Positions 8,533-18,370 of a DNA stretch of 36,835 bases are shown here, in pieces. This stretch comes from a virus. The translations under genes and the position numbers were made by a program. Positions within the stretch are counted from its first letter, which is position 1; every line of letters starts with the position of its first letter. Location: IMG/VR virus record IMGVR_UViG_3300032084_001130, positions 1 through 36,835 of that record; one strand, written 5' to 3'. A model generated the notes under the pieces. It searched no databases and had not been told where the DNA came from. It worked only from the letters and a program-made list of their open reading frames with translations.

Positions 8533-9130
8533 TTCTATTTTCTATCTCGTATATATAAGGTATTAACCTAACCTTTCCATTTATTTTATTTATCATTCCC
8601 CTATATATATTAAATATCTTTTCATCTATGAAAAGACAATTGGGAATTCTACTTAGTTTGGTTAGAATTTTATTGTAATCAATACCTATATAACTCAATA
8701 TTTCAATATCTACCCCAAACACAATATTATCACCATAAATGTATATCATTCTGTTGAGGTGATTATATACCTTTGGGTTTTTAAGTGAATAGATTTTTTT
8801 AATAATCTTTTTGATTTTCTTTTTTGTGTCGTGCATAACATCTATATAAACATAATTGATGTCTTTACCTATGTTGGAATAGCATTTAGACATAAAAGAT
8901 TCTATGTCTTTGTCGTAATCAACTTTCCTTTCTTTTGTTGTGAATGTCCATTGGGTTTTATCGTCAATCTTCTTATGTAGGATAGAAACTTTATCTCCGT
9001 AGATTTCTTTAGTCTTTTCCCAACCCACAATAAGTGTAGGTAAACTATCATCTATAGTTTCTAATTTTCTACAAACCTTAAAATTGTCGTCTTCGATTTT
9101 AGAAGAAGTTATAATATTCCCAATATACAT
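8525..9130 (-). CDS. Unknown protein (201 aa) translationally coupled to the 136-aa gene
   Basis: A 201-aa soluble protein with no assigned family. It starts MYIGNIITSSKIEDD and has LPTLIVGWEKTKEIYGDK, YVYIDVMHD, a lysine-rich KKKIKKIIKKIYSL and MIYIYGDNIVFGVDIEIL. The strand-turn-strand YGDNIVFGVD with conserved-looking aspartates could be a nuclease or nucleotidyl fold, but this is speculation. A host-type -7 box (TATATTTG, 9142-9135) lies only 4 nt before the ATG, so its transcript would be nearly leaderless if that box is used. The downstream gene overlaps by 8 nt. It is separated from the hub gene by 39 nt. Confidence 0.8.
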   Translation of the reverse strand: MYIGNIITSSKIEDDNFKVCRKLETIDDSLPTLIVGWEKTKEIYGDKVSILHKKIDDKTQWTFTTKERKVDYDKDIESFMSKCYSNIGKDINYVYIDVMHDTKKKIKKIIKKIYSLKNPKVYNHLNRMIYIYGDNIVFGVDIEILSYIGIDYNKILTKLSRIPNCLFIDEKIFNIYRGMINKINGKVRLIPYIYEIENRNE

Positions 9131-9134
9131 GTCA

Positions 9135-9159
9135 CAAATATAAGAATAATTTGTTACAA
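9135..9159 (-). promoter_or_regulatory. Candidate host-type promoter before the 201-aa gene
   Basis: On the minus strand TTG (9159-9157) precedes TATATTTG (9142-9135), a perfect TAnnTTTG box. The spacer is only 14 nt, shorter than the usual 17-23, and the box ends 4 nt before the ATG at 9130. The promoter is therefore either weak or gives a leaderless message. Confidence 0.4.
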
Positions 9160-9169
9160 AAGAAAGTTA

Positions 9170-12100
9170 CTATGCGGTATTCTCAGCCCCTCCGATGTAG
9201 TCAGTCTTTAAATTAAAGTAATCAACTAATTTTTCTAACTTCTGTATTCTTTTATTTTGTTTCTTATCACCTTCATATGGATTAACTCTTCTACTAACTG
9301 TTTGTGCTTCTGCAACAGTTCCGTTTGGTAATTTACCAACACCACTATTTTTCCACCATATTAAAGATGCAATTAAACATCTATCAACACCTTCTTGTGT
9401 TGTAGCATCAAATAATTTATCTATTTTTAAATAACCATCTTTAGTATTATATTCTGTCGTAATCCCTTTAAATAATTTATCACCAACTGTAGTATTACCT
9501 TCATATGTTGTAGTGTCCCCTGTTAGATTTTCATAGTTTTTTCTACCAGTAACCTGTATAAATCCTCTCCCTTTAAATCTTAGACCATCACCAGTTTTAG
9601 TATTACCTAATTCTTTAGCTATTTCACTTGGTTTCTCATAATTAAGTTGGTCTGAACTACCATTTGTTGCAACACCGTTGTTATCAGGTTCAGGGTTATT
9701 CCATTTCTCAATAACCCATCCAGGATTAAAGTTTAATGACTCATGTGAACACTGAGCTAAGAAATTACATACCTGACTATTGGTTGTAATTCCATATCGT
9801 GGTAACCATTTTTTAAGTGCATTAGATAATAACGTTTTATTTATATTAGATGCTCCTATACCACTACCACTAACAAATAAATCATTCAGACTTTCAACAC
9901 TCAATTTAGTTTCACTAAATGTGTCTGTTGGGTCTATTATTTGGAAATTAAAGTTGGTTTGACTTGATGTGAAATTACTTACTTTTAATCTTTGTGCAAT
10001 TTCATCCACCTCATTCAAATCAACATTCAAAAATGTAGTAATACTATCTTCAACAGGTACGGTGTAGATTGATTGCCTTAACCCTGTAAAAGAAGTTTCC
10101 ATATGGTTTGGTGTAATAGAATGTTCAACACTACTAATTAAATAAGAACCCTTAAAAAATGGTACATTATCCAACTGAAAATACATCAATGGTTGTATAT
10201 TCATATTACCTAAACCACTCACTTTACATTTATATGATCTTGTTGAGAACAAGTCGTATAAGTCATTTCCTTTTAATACCCTTTGGGTACCTCCTCTTTT
10301 ATCTACTAATTCACTTAACTGTCTAAAATATTCTCCAGTTGCTTGATGTTCTTCCTGATTTAAATTAATGTTTTTAAATACTGATTGGTTTTCAGCACCA
10401 AATGCAACTCTAAATGCAACTAACTTATTAGTTAAATCAACACCTGTAGGGTTAAAGTCTTTTGGTTCTTGTCCCCTTTCAAATAAGTTAAACCCATCAT
10501 CTTTATACTGATACCTTTTATCCTCATCAATACTTAAAACTTTAGATTGCCCACCAGCCAATATACAAACATATGTTGGTCCTGTGTCAAATCTATCATC
10601 TATATTGGTTATTGGTGTAAAAGCCTCTTCAACTTCTAATACATTCTTATAATTAATATATGATGGTAGTATTTGAAATAGGAAGTTACTATCTCTTAAT
10701 ACTTTAGAAATGTATAAATATAGATCGAGTTTGGTTTCACCTGCTAATGATACTACACTATTTAGATTACATACTGCCTTATTACCAATGTCTGACCACG
10801 CTCTATTAATAAACCTAAAATAGTCTATTAAGTCTTTTGGTTGTCCATCTTTGTTTCTACTATTTGCACCACAGACATTAAACACCCTACCATCTTCGGT
10901 ACCACCAATCCATTTATTATAGATTTCTTTAAAATAGTTGTAGAAGGCAAGTTTTATCGAGTTGTCATTTAAAGTCTTTTGTTTACTATCATCCTCAACA
11001 CCATTACCACTATCATCACTACTATCAGGTTCGTTTTCTTTAGCAAATTCCTCAAACCCAACTCTAAACATATCTAAATAACTTTTTAAGTTTGTTTCAG
11101 TTATTTCAATATTAAAGTTATTACCAGTAAACGCTTTTGGTGTTGGTATTCCAACCTGTATTACGTCATCTAAAAAATTACGTAACTTATTAGATTTATC
11201 CTTTTGTATATTTTGAATAGTGTTTTTATATTCTTTTACACCATCTAAAAATTCTTCCCAACTACTTTTACTTTCAACCCAATTTTCAAAATATTCTATT
11301 AAATGTTCTTGTGTTTTTCTAGGTATTATAGTGTTTAACTTCATTTCCTTTTTAAAACTTTCACTTTCTTTCCAAGACCCACCTAAAGATTTAATATATT
11401 CAGTTTTACTCCCAACCTCAATTTCTCCTGACGATTTTATTGGGTCATCAGTTTGATTTATTCTCCACAATAGAGAACCAACCCATACCATATATAATTT
11501 TGGTATATCTATTACCTTAGATACTTTTTTTTCATTTAAATCATTTTTTGTTACATACTTTTCTAATACATCTTCAAAACGTATAAAAGGTAATGTATTT
11601 AACATTAAAAATGCTCTAGATTTTTCACTTGTATTACCAGTCCATAATTGACTTTCTGTTAAAGTTTTTTCTTTATCATCAGATTTTACCCTTAATACAT
11701 TTATGTTTTGGAAGTCTTTATTATCAACATCATCTATATCTGATATCTCTAATGTAAAATTTTCTTCCCACTCTGATGGTTTTAATTTAGTATATATTTT
11801 TTTATCTTCTCCACCCCAAACTAAATACGATATATTATGTCTATATACTGAGTCAGTATTTTGATAAAATATTCCTTTACTAGTATCTTTCTTATCACTT
11901 TTTGATTTTTGTTCTTTAGATTTTAGTGATTTAATTTTATTGTCTAAATTGGTTTTTATTGTATCATCTAAACTATTTCTATTATCTAAAATAGAATCGA
12001 CTTTAGGTCCAATAATTAAATACAGGTTATCATCATTATTAATATTACCAGTAATAGTTTTGTTAGTAAAACCATCTATATTATTATAATCATCAGAAAG

Positions 12101-14308
12101 TTTATATTTGTTACCATCTTTTATTATTATTTTTTTATCTACACCATAATTAATTACATCACTTGTATTAAAATTTTCTTTAATTGTATCCCTATAATTA
12201 GGTACTACTATATTTGTAGCCGCAACCGCACCATCAATCTGAGCAAAATTAGTTAAATTACCATCACTTAAATTACTATAAGATGATAGTGTAATTGTTC
12301 TTACCAATAAGTTTTTATATAACTCTGTTGGTATTCCTTTACCTTCAATAACATTTGTCCATAGCTGGTTACCGTTATACTCAACATAAGGATTTTTATT
12401 GTAGTCCAATATGTTTATTGGTAACCAATTATCTGTAACATTACCTTGCTTAACTTGTGCAACAAGTTTTCTATTTTGTTCTAATTGTTTAGATGTTTTT
12501 ACATAACCGTCAATAACATCCTCAACAAACTTAATTTCAGGAAATAAACTTTCATCCACCCCATTAATACTACCTAACCAAGTTTCTTTTTCCCCTTCAT
12601 CACCATCTGTTTCATATACCGTAGGCCATGGGTAAATAACTTTACCTGTATTATCTGTATTACCACCTAATACACCATATCTAAACTTACCATTCTCTTC
12701 TGCTTTTTTAGACACATCATAAAGTGATTCCAACATAACTTGTGTGTTATTCATAATAACTTCAAAAGTATTTTGTATAGTCGGATTAAATTTTATTGAT
12801 TTTGAAATTTGCTTATTAATTAATTCAGTAACTTTTTTTAATTTTACTTCTCTTTCTTCTTCTAATTGTTTCTTAACTTTTCGTACACTATCTCTAGTCT
12901 TACTAAAATCATAAACCGTAACTTTTGAAGTCTTACTAAACTTTTTAGATGGTTTTTTCTCTAAAAAATCAAGTAATTTTTCTGGATTAGAGTAGGGTTG
13001 ATTTTCTGATGGTACAAAATCACTGTTAGATGTTGCACTGTTATAGGGTAAAGATCCTTTAGTGTAAAAAGTATTTAGAAATTGTTGTAAGTTATTATAC
13101 TCACCAATAGTTTGTTTGTATTTCTCATTTTGTACTTCAGGAAATAAAGACCCCTCAAATTTATACTCATTTTCTTTCCCTATTGATGTAATATATTTTT
13201 TATATTCTGCAAATAATTTACTACCACTCTTAACATATTCTTCAAACGACCCATTATTACCTTCTGAAACTATGATTATATCTCTAATTGATAATATGGT
13301 ATTAAATACAGTTAATGAAGATGAATTAATTGGACCACTGAAAAATGTATCTGCAGATTTCTTTTGATCTTTGTTTTGGTTTTCATTATTTTGTTCAAAA
13401 ATAATCGGTGCCCCAATATAACTTATCACACTATCAACTATAGATAGTGTAGTATTAATCTCTTTTAATTCCTTAAACTCCGGTAAATTATCTTTAATTG
13501 ATTCTACGTCTAGTTCTATCTTAGATATGTCATTTAAGAAGTCTGATATTAATGGTGTTGCTGATTTAGTACCATCTTTATCAGTGATAGATGTATTCGC
13601 CAACCTATTTTTACCTTCTTCTGTATTTACTACACCAATAACTTGTTGCATTTTAATATCTGATAAAAATGCACTTTGAAATCCAATAAACTTCGCCTTA
13701 ATATCAAAATTACCACTTTCTGAATTAAACTCTGAACTCCATTTTAACATATGTAAACAATATGTAACTGGCTTACCATAATAACCTTTAACAGTTAAGT
13801 TAAAAACAGGGTAAGGCATCTTAAAAAATAAACTATATGGAGATTTCCTATTATCAGCATCAATAATATCAAATAAAGAAGCACCTCTTAAATCAGTAAA
13901 AGTAATATCAACTTGTGGCACTAAACTTGAGTTATAAGTAATATTAATACTTTTAATTCCAAATCCTTCAACAATACCCCCATAATTTTGTTCATCTAAA
14001 CTTAACCCACCTATATCAGTATAATCTGTAGTTGCATAAGATACTCCGTTATTTGCAACTGAACCATCGCTATTATAATCAATTTTAGTTGCAATAAAAT
14101 TAACTTCATTACCATTAGGGTCATCATCACTTTCTATAGATGGTCCTTTACCACTATCATTAAAAATAACACTTCTACTTCTAGGTATTGCTTTTAACTT
14201 AACATAAATAAATAAATCCTCCAACGGAGGAGTTTCTCTTCCGGGTGGGTTTGGATCTACTAATAATAAATGTCCTTTCTCTTCTCCCTTTGGTTTATTC
14301 GATGCCAT
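9170..14308 (-). CDS. Baseplate hub protein with C-terminal GH19 lysozyme/chitinase-type domain (1712 aa)
   Basis: Very large baseplate hub/tail-lysin protein. The first ~250 residues (KMPYPVFNLTVKGYYGKPVTYCLHMLKW) and the region before the lysin (MYFQLDNVPFFKGSYLISSVEHSI, then HMETSFTGLR) look like T4 gp27-type hub strands. Residues ~1493-1700 are a glycoside hydrolase family 19 domain: FLAQCSHES with catalytic E1523, KGRGFIQVTGRKNY at ~1578-1591, and VSRRVNPYEGD near the end. T4 uses gp5 with a different (T4 lysozyme-type) domain for local peptidoglycan digestion; here an unrelated fold seems to serve. The central ~1000 residues are low in recognisable motifs. The start overlaps gp53 by 14 nt. 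Hub assignment is by context and partial resemblance; the GH19 call is firm. Confidence 0.85.
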   Translation of the reverse strand: MASNKPKGEEKGHLLLVDPNPPGRETPPLEDLFIYVKLKAIPRSRSVIFNDSGKGPSIESDDDPNGNEVNFIATKIDYNSDGSVANNGVSYATTDYTDIGGLSLDEQNYGGIVEGFGIKSINITYNSSLVPQVDITFTDLRGASLFDIIDADNRKSPYSLFFKMPYPVFNLTVKGYYGKPVTYCLHMLKWSSEFNSESGNFDIKAKFIGFQSAFLSDIKMQQVIGVVNTEEGKNRLANTSITDKDGTKSATPLISDFLNDISKIELDVESIKDNLPEFKELKEINTTLSIVDSVISYIGAPIIFEQNNENQNKDQKKSADTFFSGPINSSSLTVFNTILSIRDIIIVSEGNNGSFEEYVKSGSKLFAEYKKYITSIGKENEYKFEGSLFPEVQNEKYKQTIGEYNNLQQFLNTFYTKGSLPYNSATSNSDFVPSENQPYSNPEKLLDFLEKKPSKKFSKTSKVTVYDFSKTRDSVRKVKKQLEEEREVKLKKVTELINKQISKSIKFNPTIQNTFEVIMNNTQVMLESLYDVSKKAEENGKFRYGVLGGNTDNTGKVIYPWPTVYETDGDEGEKETWLGSINGVDESLFPEIKFVEDVIDGYVKTSKQLEQNRKLVAQVKQGNVTDNWLPINILDYNKNPYVEYNGNQLWTNVIEGKGIPTELYKNLLVRTITLSSYSNLSDGNLTNFAQIDGAVAATNIVVPNYRDTIKENFNTSDVINYGVDKKIIIKDGNKYKLSDDYNNIDGFTNKTITGNINNDDNLYLIIGPKVDSILDNRNSLDDTIKTNLDNKIKSLKSKEQKSKSDKKDTSKGIFYQNTDSVYRHNISYLVWGGEDKKIYTKLKPSEWEENFTLEISDIDDVDNKDFQNINVLRVKSDDKEKTLTESQLWTGNTSEKSRAFLMLNTLPFIRFEDVLEKYVTKNDLNEKKVSKVIDIPKLYMVWVGSLLWRINQTDDPIKSSGEIEVGSKTEYIKSLGGSWKESESFKKEMKLNTIIPRKTQEHLIEYFENWVESKSSWEEFLDGVKEYKNTIQNIQKDKSNKLRNFLDDVIQVGIPTPKAFTGNNFNIEITETNLKSYLDMFRVGFEEFAKENEPDSSDDSGNGVEDDSKQKTLNDNSIKLAFYNYFKEIYNKWIGGTEDGRVFNVCGANSRNKDGQPKDLIDYFRFINRAWSDIGNKAVCNLNSVVSLAGETKLDLYLYISKVLRDSNFLFQILPSYINYKNVLEVEEAFTPITNIDDRFDTGPTYVCILAGGQSKVLSIDEDKRYQYKDDGFNLFERGQEPKDFNPTGVDLTNKLVAFRVAFGAENQSVFKNINLNQEEHQATGEYFRQLSELVDKRGGTQRVLKGNDLYDLFSTRSYKCKVSGLGNMNIQPLMYFQLDNVPFFKGSYLISSVEHSITPNHMETSFTGLRQSIYTVPVEDSITTFLNVDLNEVDEIAQRLKVSNFTSSQTNFNFQIIDPTDTFSETKLSVESLNDLFVSGSGIGASNINKTLLSNALKKWLPRYGITTNSQVCNFLAQCSHESLNFNPGWVIEKWNNPEPDNNGVATNGSSDQLNYEKPSEIAKELGNTKTGDGLRFKGRGFIQVTGRKNYENLTGDTTTYEGNTTVGDKLFKGITTEYNTKDGYLKIDKLFDATTQEGVDRCLIASLIWWKNSGVGKLPNGTVAEAQTVSRRVNPYEGDKKQNKRIQKLEKLVDYFNLKTDYIGGAENTA

Positions 14309-14621
14309 ATATTGTGTTATACCTTTCTACTTCTCTTATATATTGTTGTAAACTATCTTTAAAAGGATATGGTATTCTTATAATTTCACCATCAGAAATA
14401 TTATCTTCTAACCCCCCATATTGTGGGTTGGACAACATAATTAACCACCCATGATAAGGATTACCATAATACTCCTGACTCAACTTATCCATCCTATCTC
14501 TTTGTAGTTTCCACACAACTGTTTTGTCAGTTCCTTTCGGTTCAATTTTTATAAATGGCAAGATTTTATATTCTCCATCTATATTGAATTTACTATATCT
14601 ATTATAATATTCTTTTGCCAT
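14295..14621 (-). CDS. 53: Baseplate wedge protein gp53-like
   Basis: Short (108 aa) relative of T4 gp53 (196 aa), a baseplate wedge component. The diagnostic block is DRMDKLSQEYYGNPYHGWLIMLSNP at residues ~43-67, followed by DGEIIRIPYPF, a LysM-like pattern typical of the gp53 family. It lies directly between the large OmpA-containing baseplate gene (20-nt gap upstream) and the hub/lysin gene (14-nt overlap downstream), which fits a wedge role. The T4 C-terminal extension is missing, so this is a minimal version. Confidence 0.85.
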   Translation of the reverse strand: MAKEYYNRYSKFNIDGEYKILPFIKIEPKGTDKTVVWKLQRDRMDKLSQEYYGNPYHGWLIMLSNPQYGGLEDNISDGEIIRIPYPFKDSLQQYIREVERYNTIYGIE

Positions 14622-14641
14622 TTATGTAGTTTTTTATATTG

Positions 14642-17600
14642 TTATTGTAATTCCCAAGCAACCCCATCGTATTTATACGTATATGATTTAGTTTTTGGGT
14701 TTATTTCTTTACCTCTACTAAAAGAAGCACTTATTTTAAACTTAATTGTATTTTCTTCTATTAAAGTTTCCAATTCCTGTTCTTTCTTAGTTATTTCTTT
14801 TTGTAGTTTCTTTTTCTTACGATTATTAGTTTCTGACTCTAATTCTATTTCTAATTCTTCAATATCACTATATAATAAATCTATTTCTGATGTATTATTA
14901 TATGTTTCTTTACCTATTACAGATAAAGGTATTTCCCAACTACTCTTCTCCAAAAACCCATTAAATATTTCTGAATTGTCATTAAGATTAACAATAACAA
15001 TTTTTAATTTGTTTTCACCAGAATTATCTACTAATTCAGACGGTGATGTAAGTTCTTCATTTTCATTTAGTGAGGATACAATAGTTATTGGGTCATAAGT
15101 AGAGTCTTCTCCATTATTTATTCTTATATCACCTAATTTTTTTATTTCCTCTTGTTCATTAGCTTCAGCTTTCAATTTAGTTGCCTCCTGATCGATAGGT
15201 ATTTCATTTTTAAGTGATTCAGTAAGTTGCTTAGACGCATCTTCACCTCTTATCTCACTTAATCTAACACCGTCAACAATCTCACCAGCACCATTATTTA
15301 ATCTAATACTATCAGCTCTAGGGTCATACATTTCAGTATTTGCATAGAAGTTATAAGACATCGCATTTTGTAATCTATTTATCGGACCTTGTAATGATTG
15401 TCCACCAATAATTTCAATAGACATACTAGCTTCAGCCATCATAGGTTGTACCCCAATACCTTCAGGATTTAAATCCCATTGAGGTGTCCCACCTCCAGCA
15501 CCATAATTTATACTTAATGATTTGATTACAACTTTAGTATGAATAAAATCACCAATTCTTAATATACAGATAGGTGGTCTACCAAAAGCTAAATTATCAG
15601 GTTTTATATTGTCATTACTATTATACACACTAGCACCTTGTCTCATACATTGTTGTAAGAAGTTTAATCTAGTATTTAATCCTTCTGGTGTATTTGAGTG
15701 AAAACCAGGATGGAAGTAAGTTAATTTACTACTAATATTATCAAAATAATTTGGGTAGTCCTCTGCAATAACATCGAAATATGTTGTTTCGTTAATGAAT
15801 AATTCACTAACAATATCTAAATCTCTTTGTAATAATTCATTTAGTGCAGATTGTACATCTGCATCTTCTGAATCATCCCCTTTAGGGAAATAAGTTATTG
15901 TTACGTCTACTCTTCTATCTTTAATCGCCAATTCACTATCTGGGTCAGCAAATGGAGATGCCGATGATAAGTCAGTATTATTATTTGAAATTCTTTTTTC
16001 CTTAATTTCTTTTTTATTTGTTGTACTAAATACTTTACTCAAAATTCCCCTATATACATTCGACGCTCTAGTATCAGATAACAATTTAATATTATCTGTA
16101 TCCACAATAATTTTACCGTCTTCACCAGATTCACACACAAACCCTTTACACTGAATGGTTATTGAATAGCTGTCGTTTTTTAATATTTTATTAATCTCAT
16201 TTTTGACAGAACTTATTCCATTAAACGTATCATTCAACCCATCTGGATTATATCCCCCAAAATCAGGCACAGTATCTTTACCATCTGCAAAATATACACT
16301 AAACGTTTCTGTTTTAGTACCTTCAGAATTTTTAGATTGTCTAACAATACTATTTAATTTCTTTTCTAATTCCGTTTTTGTATTTAAATCTAAACTATTT
16401 TCTTTTTGGATTAAATCCAATAATTCTTGTGGGGTTGTTATACCAGCAAAAAACTTTTCTAATTCATTGTTTTGTCTTCCCCTATATTCATTAACAACTC
16501 TAGGGTGATCCACCAAAAGTTTAAATTTAAGTGTTCCACTTCTTCTAGTATTATTGTAAGTATATAAAGGTTCTGCCCTACCTAAAAACTCTGTTTCAGT
16601 CCAATTGGCAGTTGTTGTTTCATCAAAAGATAAATCATACGGAGCAAACCACATAATCCTTCCTTTTCTACCACTTAATAAATCACCAGGTCCAATCTCT
16701 TGTATTGGTAAATCTGCTATGTTATCAGACCACGCTAAGTTTTCTAATGATAACATATATTTTTTATATGTTGTAAATGATTCCTCTAAATAAGGGTATG
16801 ATTTAACAATACCATTACTTTGTAAAACACTTAATGATGCTTTACCCGAATCAACTGAAAATCCTGGTTTTTCTTTATCTTTAATAAATAAACCACTTTT
16901 TCTAATTGCATTTTGGTAAGAGTACCCTTTTTCTAATTGATCTCTTTCTGTACCTTCGGAAGATTTTAACCATACCCTTGCAAATTCACCACTATTGTTT
17001 TGTATTGCATTACCTCTACTTACAACCTTATCGGTTAATTTATCTTTGAAGAATTTTTTTGTTTGATCAATGAATACATCAGTCTCAGAAAATTCATCAG
17101 CCAAATATTTTGTTTTATCTAAAATAGTATCTTCAGCGAAACTTTCATTTTCCGTACCCCATGTAAAGTTTTCAGGTGGTCTTACTAAACCACTACCACC
17201 ATCTTCTATAAAATCTTCAGCTTTAAATTGTCTTGTAACACCATAACCTCTATTAGTAGAGTTTTCACTACCAATATAATATCTACTATTTGGTGCTCTA
17301 TCCCCTAATAAACCAAATAATCTAGGGCTACTATAGTTAGGGACATATCTATTTAACTTTAAATGTCTAAATAAAGCGTTTTTCTGTCCACCACCAGTTC
17401 TCTTTAACAACTCATCCATTCTCTTTTCGGTTGTTAAATTTAATTCAGTGGTTACACCTAACTTAGTTAAAACATTTCTTATACCATTAGCAATTTTTCC
17501 ACTATTGGCTCTGGATTGATTATATTCTTGCCAACCAATTACACCCTTTGGTATTGTACTTACAGGTAATTGAGTACCTGTTATTTTACCAATCAACTCA

Positions 17601-18229
17601 ACACCTTTCCCAATAATATTTGCAGGTGTTGTAATGTCGTAATTACGTTGAATTAATTCATTCCCCTGTAATAAACTTAATAGGTCTAAATTAACTCTAT
17701 CAATAGTTTCATTGATAATCGCTTGTGTTACTTTTTCGTTTATTGCTAATTGAAGTCTTTCAGATGCTATATTTGCTAATCTAGAATCAAAATTAGTACT
17801 TCTATCAGCATCAATTGATGTAAATGGATTCTGTATACCTATTTCACCAGAACCTTCAATTAAACCAAAGTTTTGGTACGTATAGTTACCATTTACAACA
17901 ATGTTTGGATTAATAATTAAATCCACTACTTGATATGGAACAATACCATCAGAATCTTGATATTTGTTTTGACTTAGATTTACTGTTCTACGGCCTTCAC
18001 CATTATCTTGTAAAGCATCTTCATCTATTTGAACTGTTTCAGGTATTAATGGATTTGGTAAACTAAATAATTGACCTATATCTTCGTAGAAGGTTTGGTA
18101 ATTACCTTCTTGTACCTCATTGGGTATTGGAGGAGGTAAGTTTCTATCCAGTAAACTATTTCTTAGTTCTTCGGTTGTAACAGAAACACCATTAATAATT
18201 AATGTTTTATTTAAAATCCCTAAAGGCAT
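14642..18229 (-). CDS. Large baseplate structural protein with OmpA-like domain (1195 aa)
   Basis: Virion structural protein whose exact T4 counterpart I cannot name. Residues 520-580 (GRIMWFAPYDLSFDETT, LGRAEPLYTYNNTRRSG, LKFKLLVDHPRV) have the look of a baseplate or tail-tube-like beta fold. Residues ~642-782 are an OmpA-like peptidoglycan-binding domain: FSVYFADGKDTVP at the start, ITIQCKGF, LSDTRASNVY at 717-726 and KDRRVDVTITYF at the end. After ~900 comes QPMMAEASMSIEIIGGQSL. Near the C-terminus (about 1110-1170) is a long charged coiled coil (IEELEIELESETNNRKKKKL). A late-type promoter lies 17 nt before the ATG. With the GH19 domain of the hub gene it would let the tail tip bind and cut peptidoglycan. 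Confidence 0.8.
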   Translation of the reverse strand: MPLGILNKTLIINGVSVTTEELRNSLLDRNLPPPIPNEVQEGNYQTFYEDIGQLFSLPNPLIPETVQIDEDALQDNGEGRRTVNLSQNKYQDSDGIVPYQVVDLIINPNIVVNGNYTYQNFGLIEGSGEIGIQNPFTSIDADRSTNFDSRLANIASERLQLAINEKVTQAIINETIDRVNLDLLSLLQGNELIQRNYDITTPANIIGKGVELIGKITGTQLPVSTIPKGVIGWQEYNQSRANSGKIANGIRNVLTKLGVTTELNLTTEKRMDELLKRTGGGQKNALFRHLKLNRYVPNYSSPRLFGLLGDRAPNSRYYIGSENSTNRGYGVTRQFKAEDFIEDGGSGLVRPPENFTWGTENESFAEDTILDKTKYLADEFSETDVFIDQTKKFFKDKLTDKVVSRGNAIQNNSGEFARVWLKSSEGTERDQLEKGYSYQNAIRKSGLFIKDKEKPGFSVDSGKASLSVLQSNGIVKSYPYLEESFTTYKKYMLSLENLAWSDNIADLPIQEIGPGDLLSGRKGRIMWFAPYDLSFDETTTANWTETEFLGRAEPLYTYNNTRRSGTLKFKLLVDHPRVVNEYRGRQNNELEKFFAGITTPQELLDLIQKENSLDLNTKTELEKKLNSIVRQSKNSEGTKTETFSVYFADGKDTVPDFGGYNPDGLNDTFNGISSVKNEINKILKNDSYSITIQCKGFVCESGEDGKIIVDTDNIKLLSDTRASNVYRGILSKVFSTTNKKEIKEKRISNNNTDLSSASPFADPDSELAIKDRRVDVTITYFPKGDDSEDADVQSALNELLQRDLDIVSELFINETTYFDVIAEDYPNYFDNISSKLTYFHPGFHSNTPEGLNTRLNFLQQCMRQGASVYNSNDNIKPDNLAFGRPPICILRIGDFIHTKVVIKSLSINYGAGGGTPQWDLNPEGIGVQPMMAEASMSIEIIGGQSLQGPINRLQNAMSYNFYANTEMYDPRADSIRLNNGAGEIVDGVRLSEIRGEDASKQLTESLKNEIPIDQEATKLKAEANEQEEIKKLGDIRINNGEDSTYDPITIVSSLNENEELTSPSELVDNSGENKLKIVIVNLNDNSEIFNGFLEKSSWEIPLSVIGKETYNNTSEIDLLYSDIEELEIELESETNNRKKKKLQKEITKKEQELETLIEENTIKFKISASFSRGKEINPKTKSYTYKYDGVAWELQ

Positions 18230-18244
18230 AAAAATTTCTTTTTA

Positions 18245-18254
18245 TTATAAATAT
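18245..18254 (-). promoter_or_regulatory. Late-type promoter element (large baseplate gene)
   Basis: Minus-strand ATATTTATAA followed by TAAAAAGAAA, 16-25 nt before the ATG at 18229. It is among the best matches to the consensus shared by eight units. Confidence 0.72.
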
Positions 18255-18293
18255 CATGCAAGAAATTTCCCGGGTTAAAATATAATATATATA

Positions 18294-18324
18294 GAATAAT
18301 ATATTATTTACATGTAATATATTC
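18294..18324. other. AT-rich hairpin with 3-nt bulge
   Basis: GAATA (18294-18298) and TATTA (18302-18306) pair with TAATA (18315-18319) and TATTC (18320-18324), leaving a 3-nt bulge and an 8-nt loop. The loop region also contains the palindrome TTACATGTAA (18308-18317). No T-tract follows on either strand, so a terminator is unlikely; it may be a protein site or leader structure. Confidence 0.4.
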
Positions 18325-18370
18325 TTGTCTAGTCTTGTTTTTCTTGTTATAGTTGCTTGTTTTTACTTGT
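18324..18370 (-). repeat. Five phased ACAAG direct repeats
   Basis: Minus-strand ACAAG (plus CTTGT) occurs at 18324, 18334, 18343, 18356 and 18366, with spacings of 10, 9, 13 and 10 nt, about one helical turn each. An inverted sixth copy (ACAAGT on plus, 18380-18385) pairs with ACTTGT at 18365-18370. The block lies in the 215-nt gap between the tape-measure and large baseplate genes, 95-140 nt before the ATG at 18229. No reading frame covers it. Confidence 0.55.
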
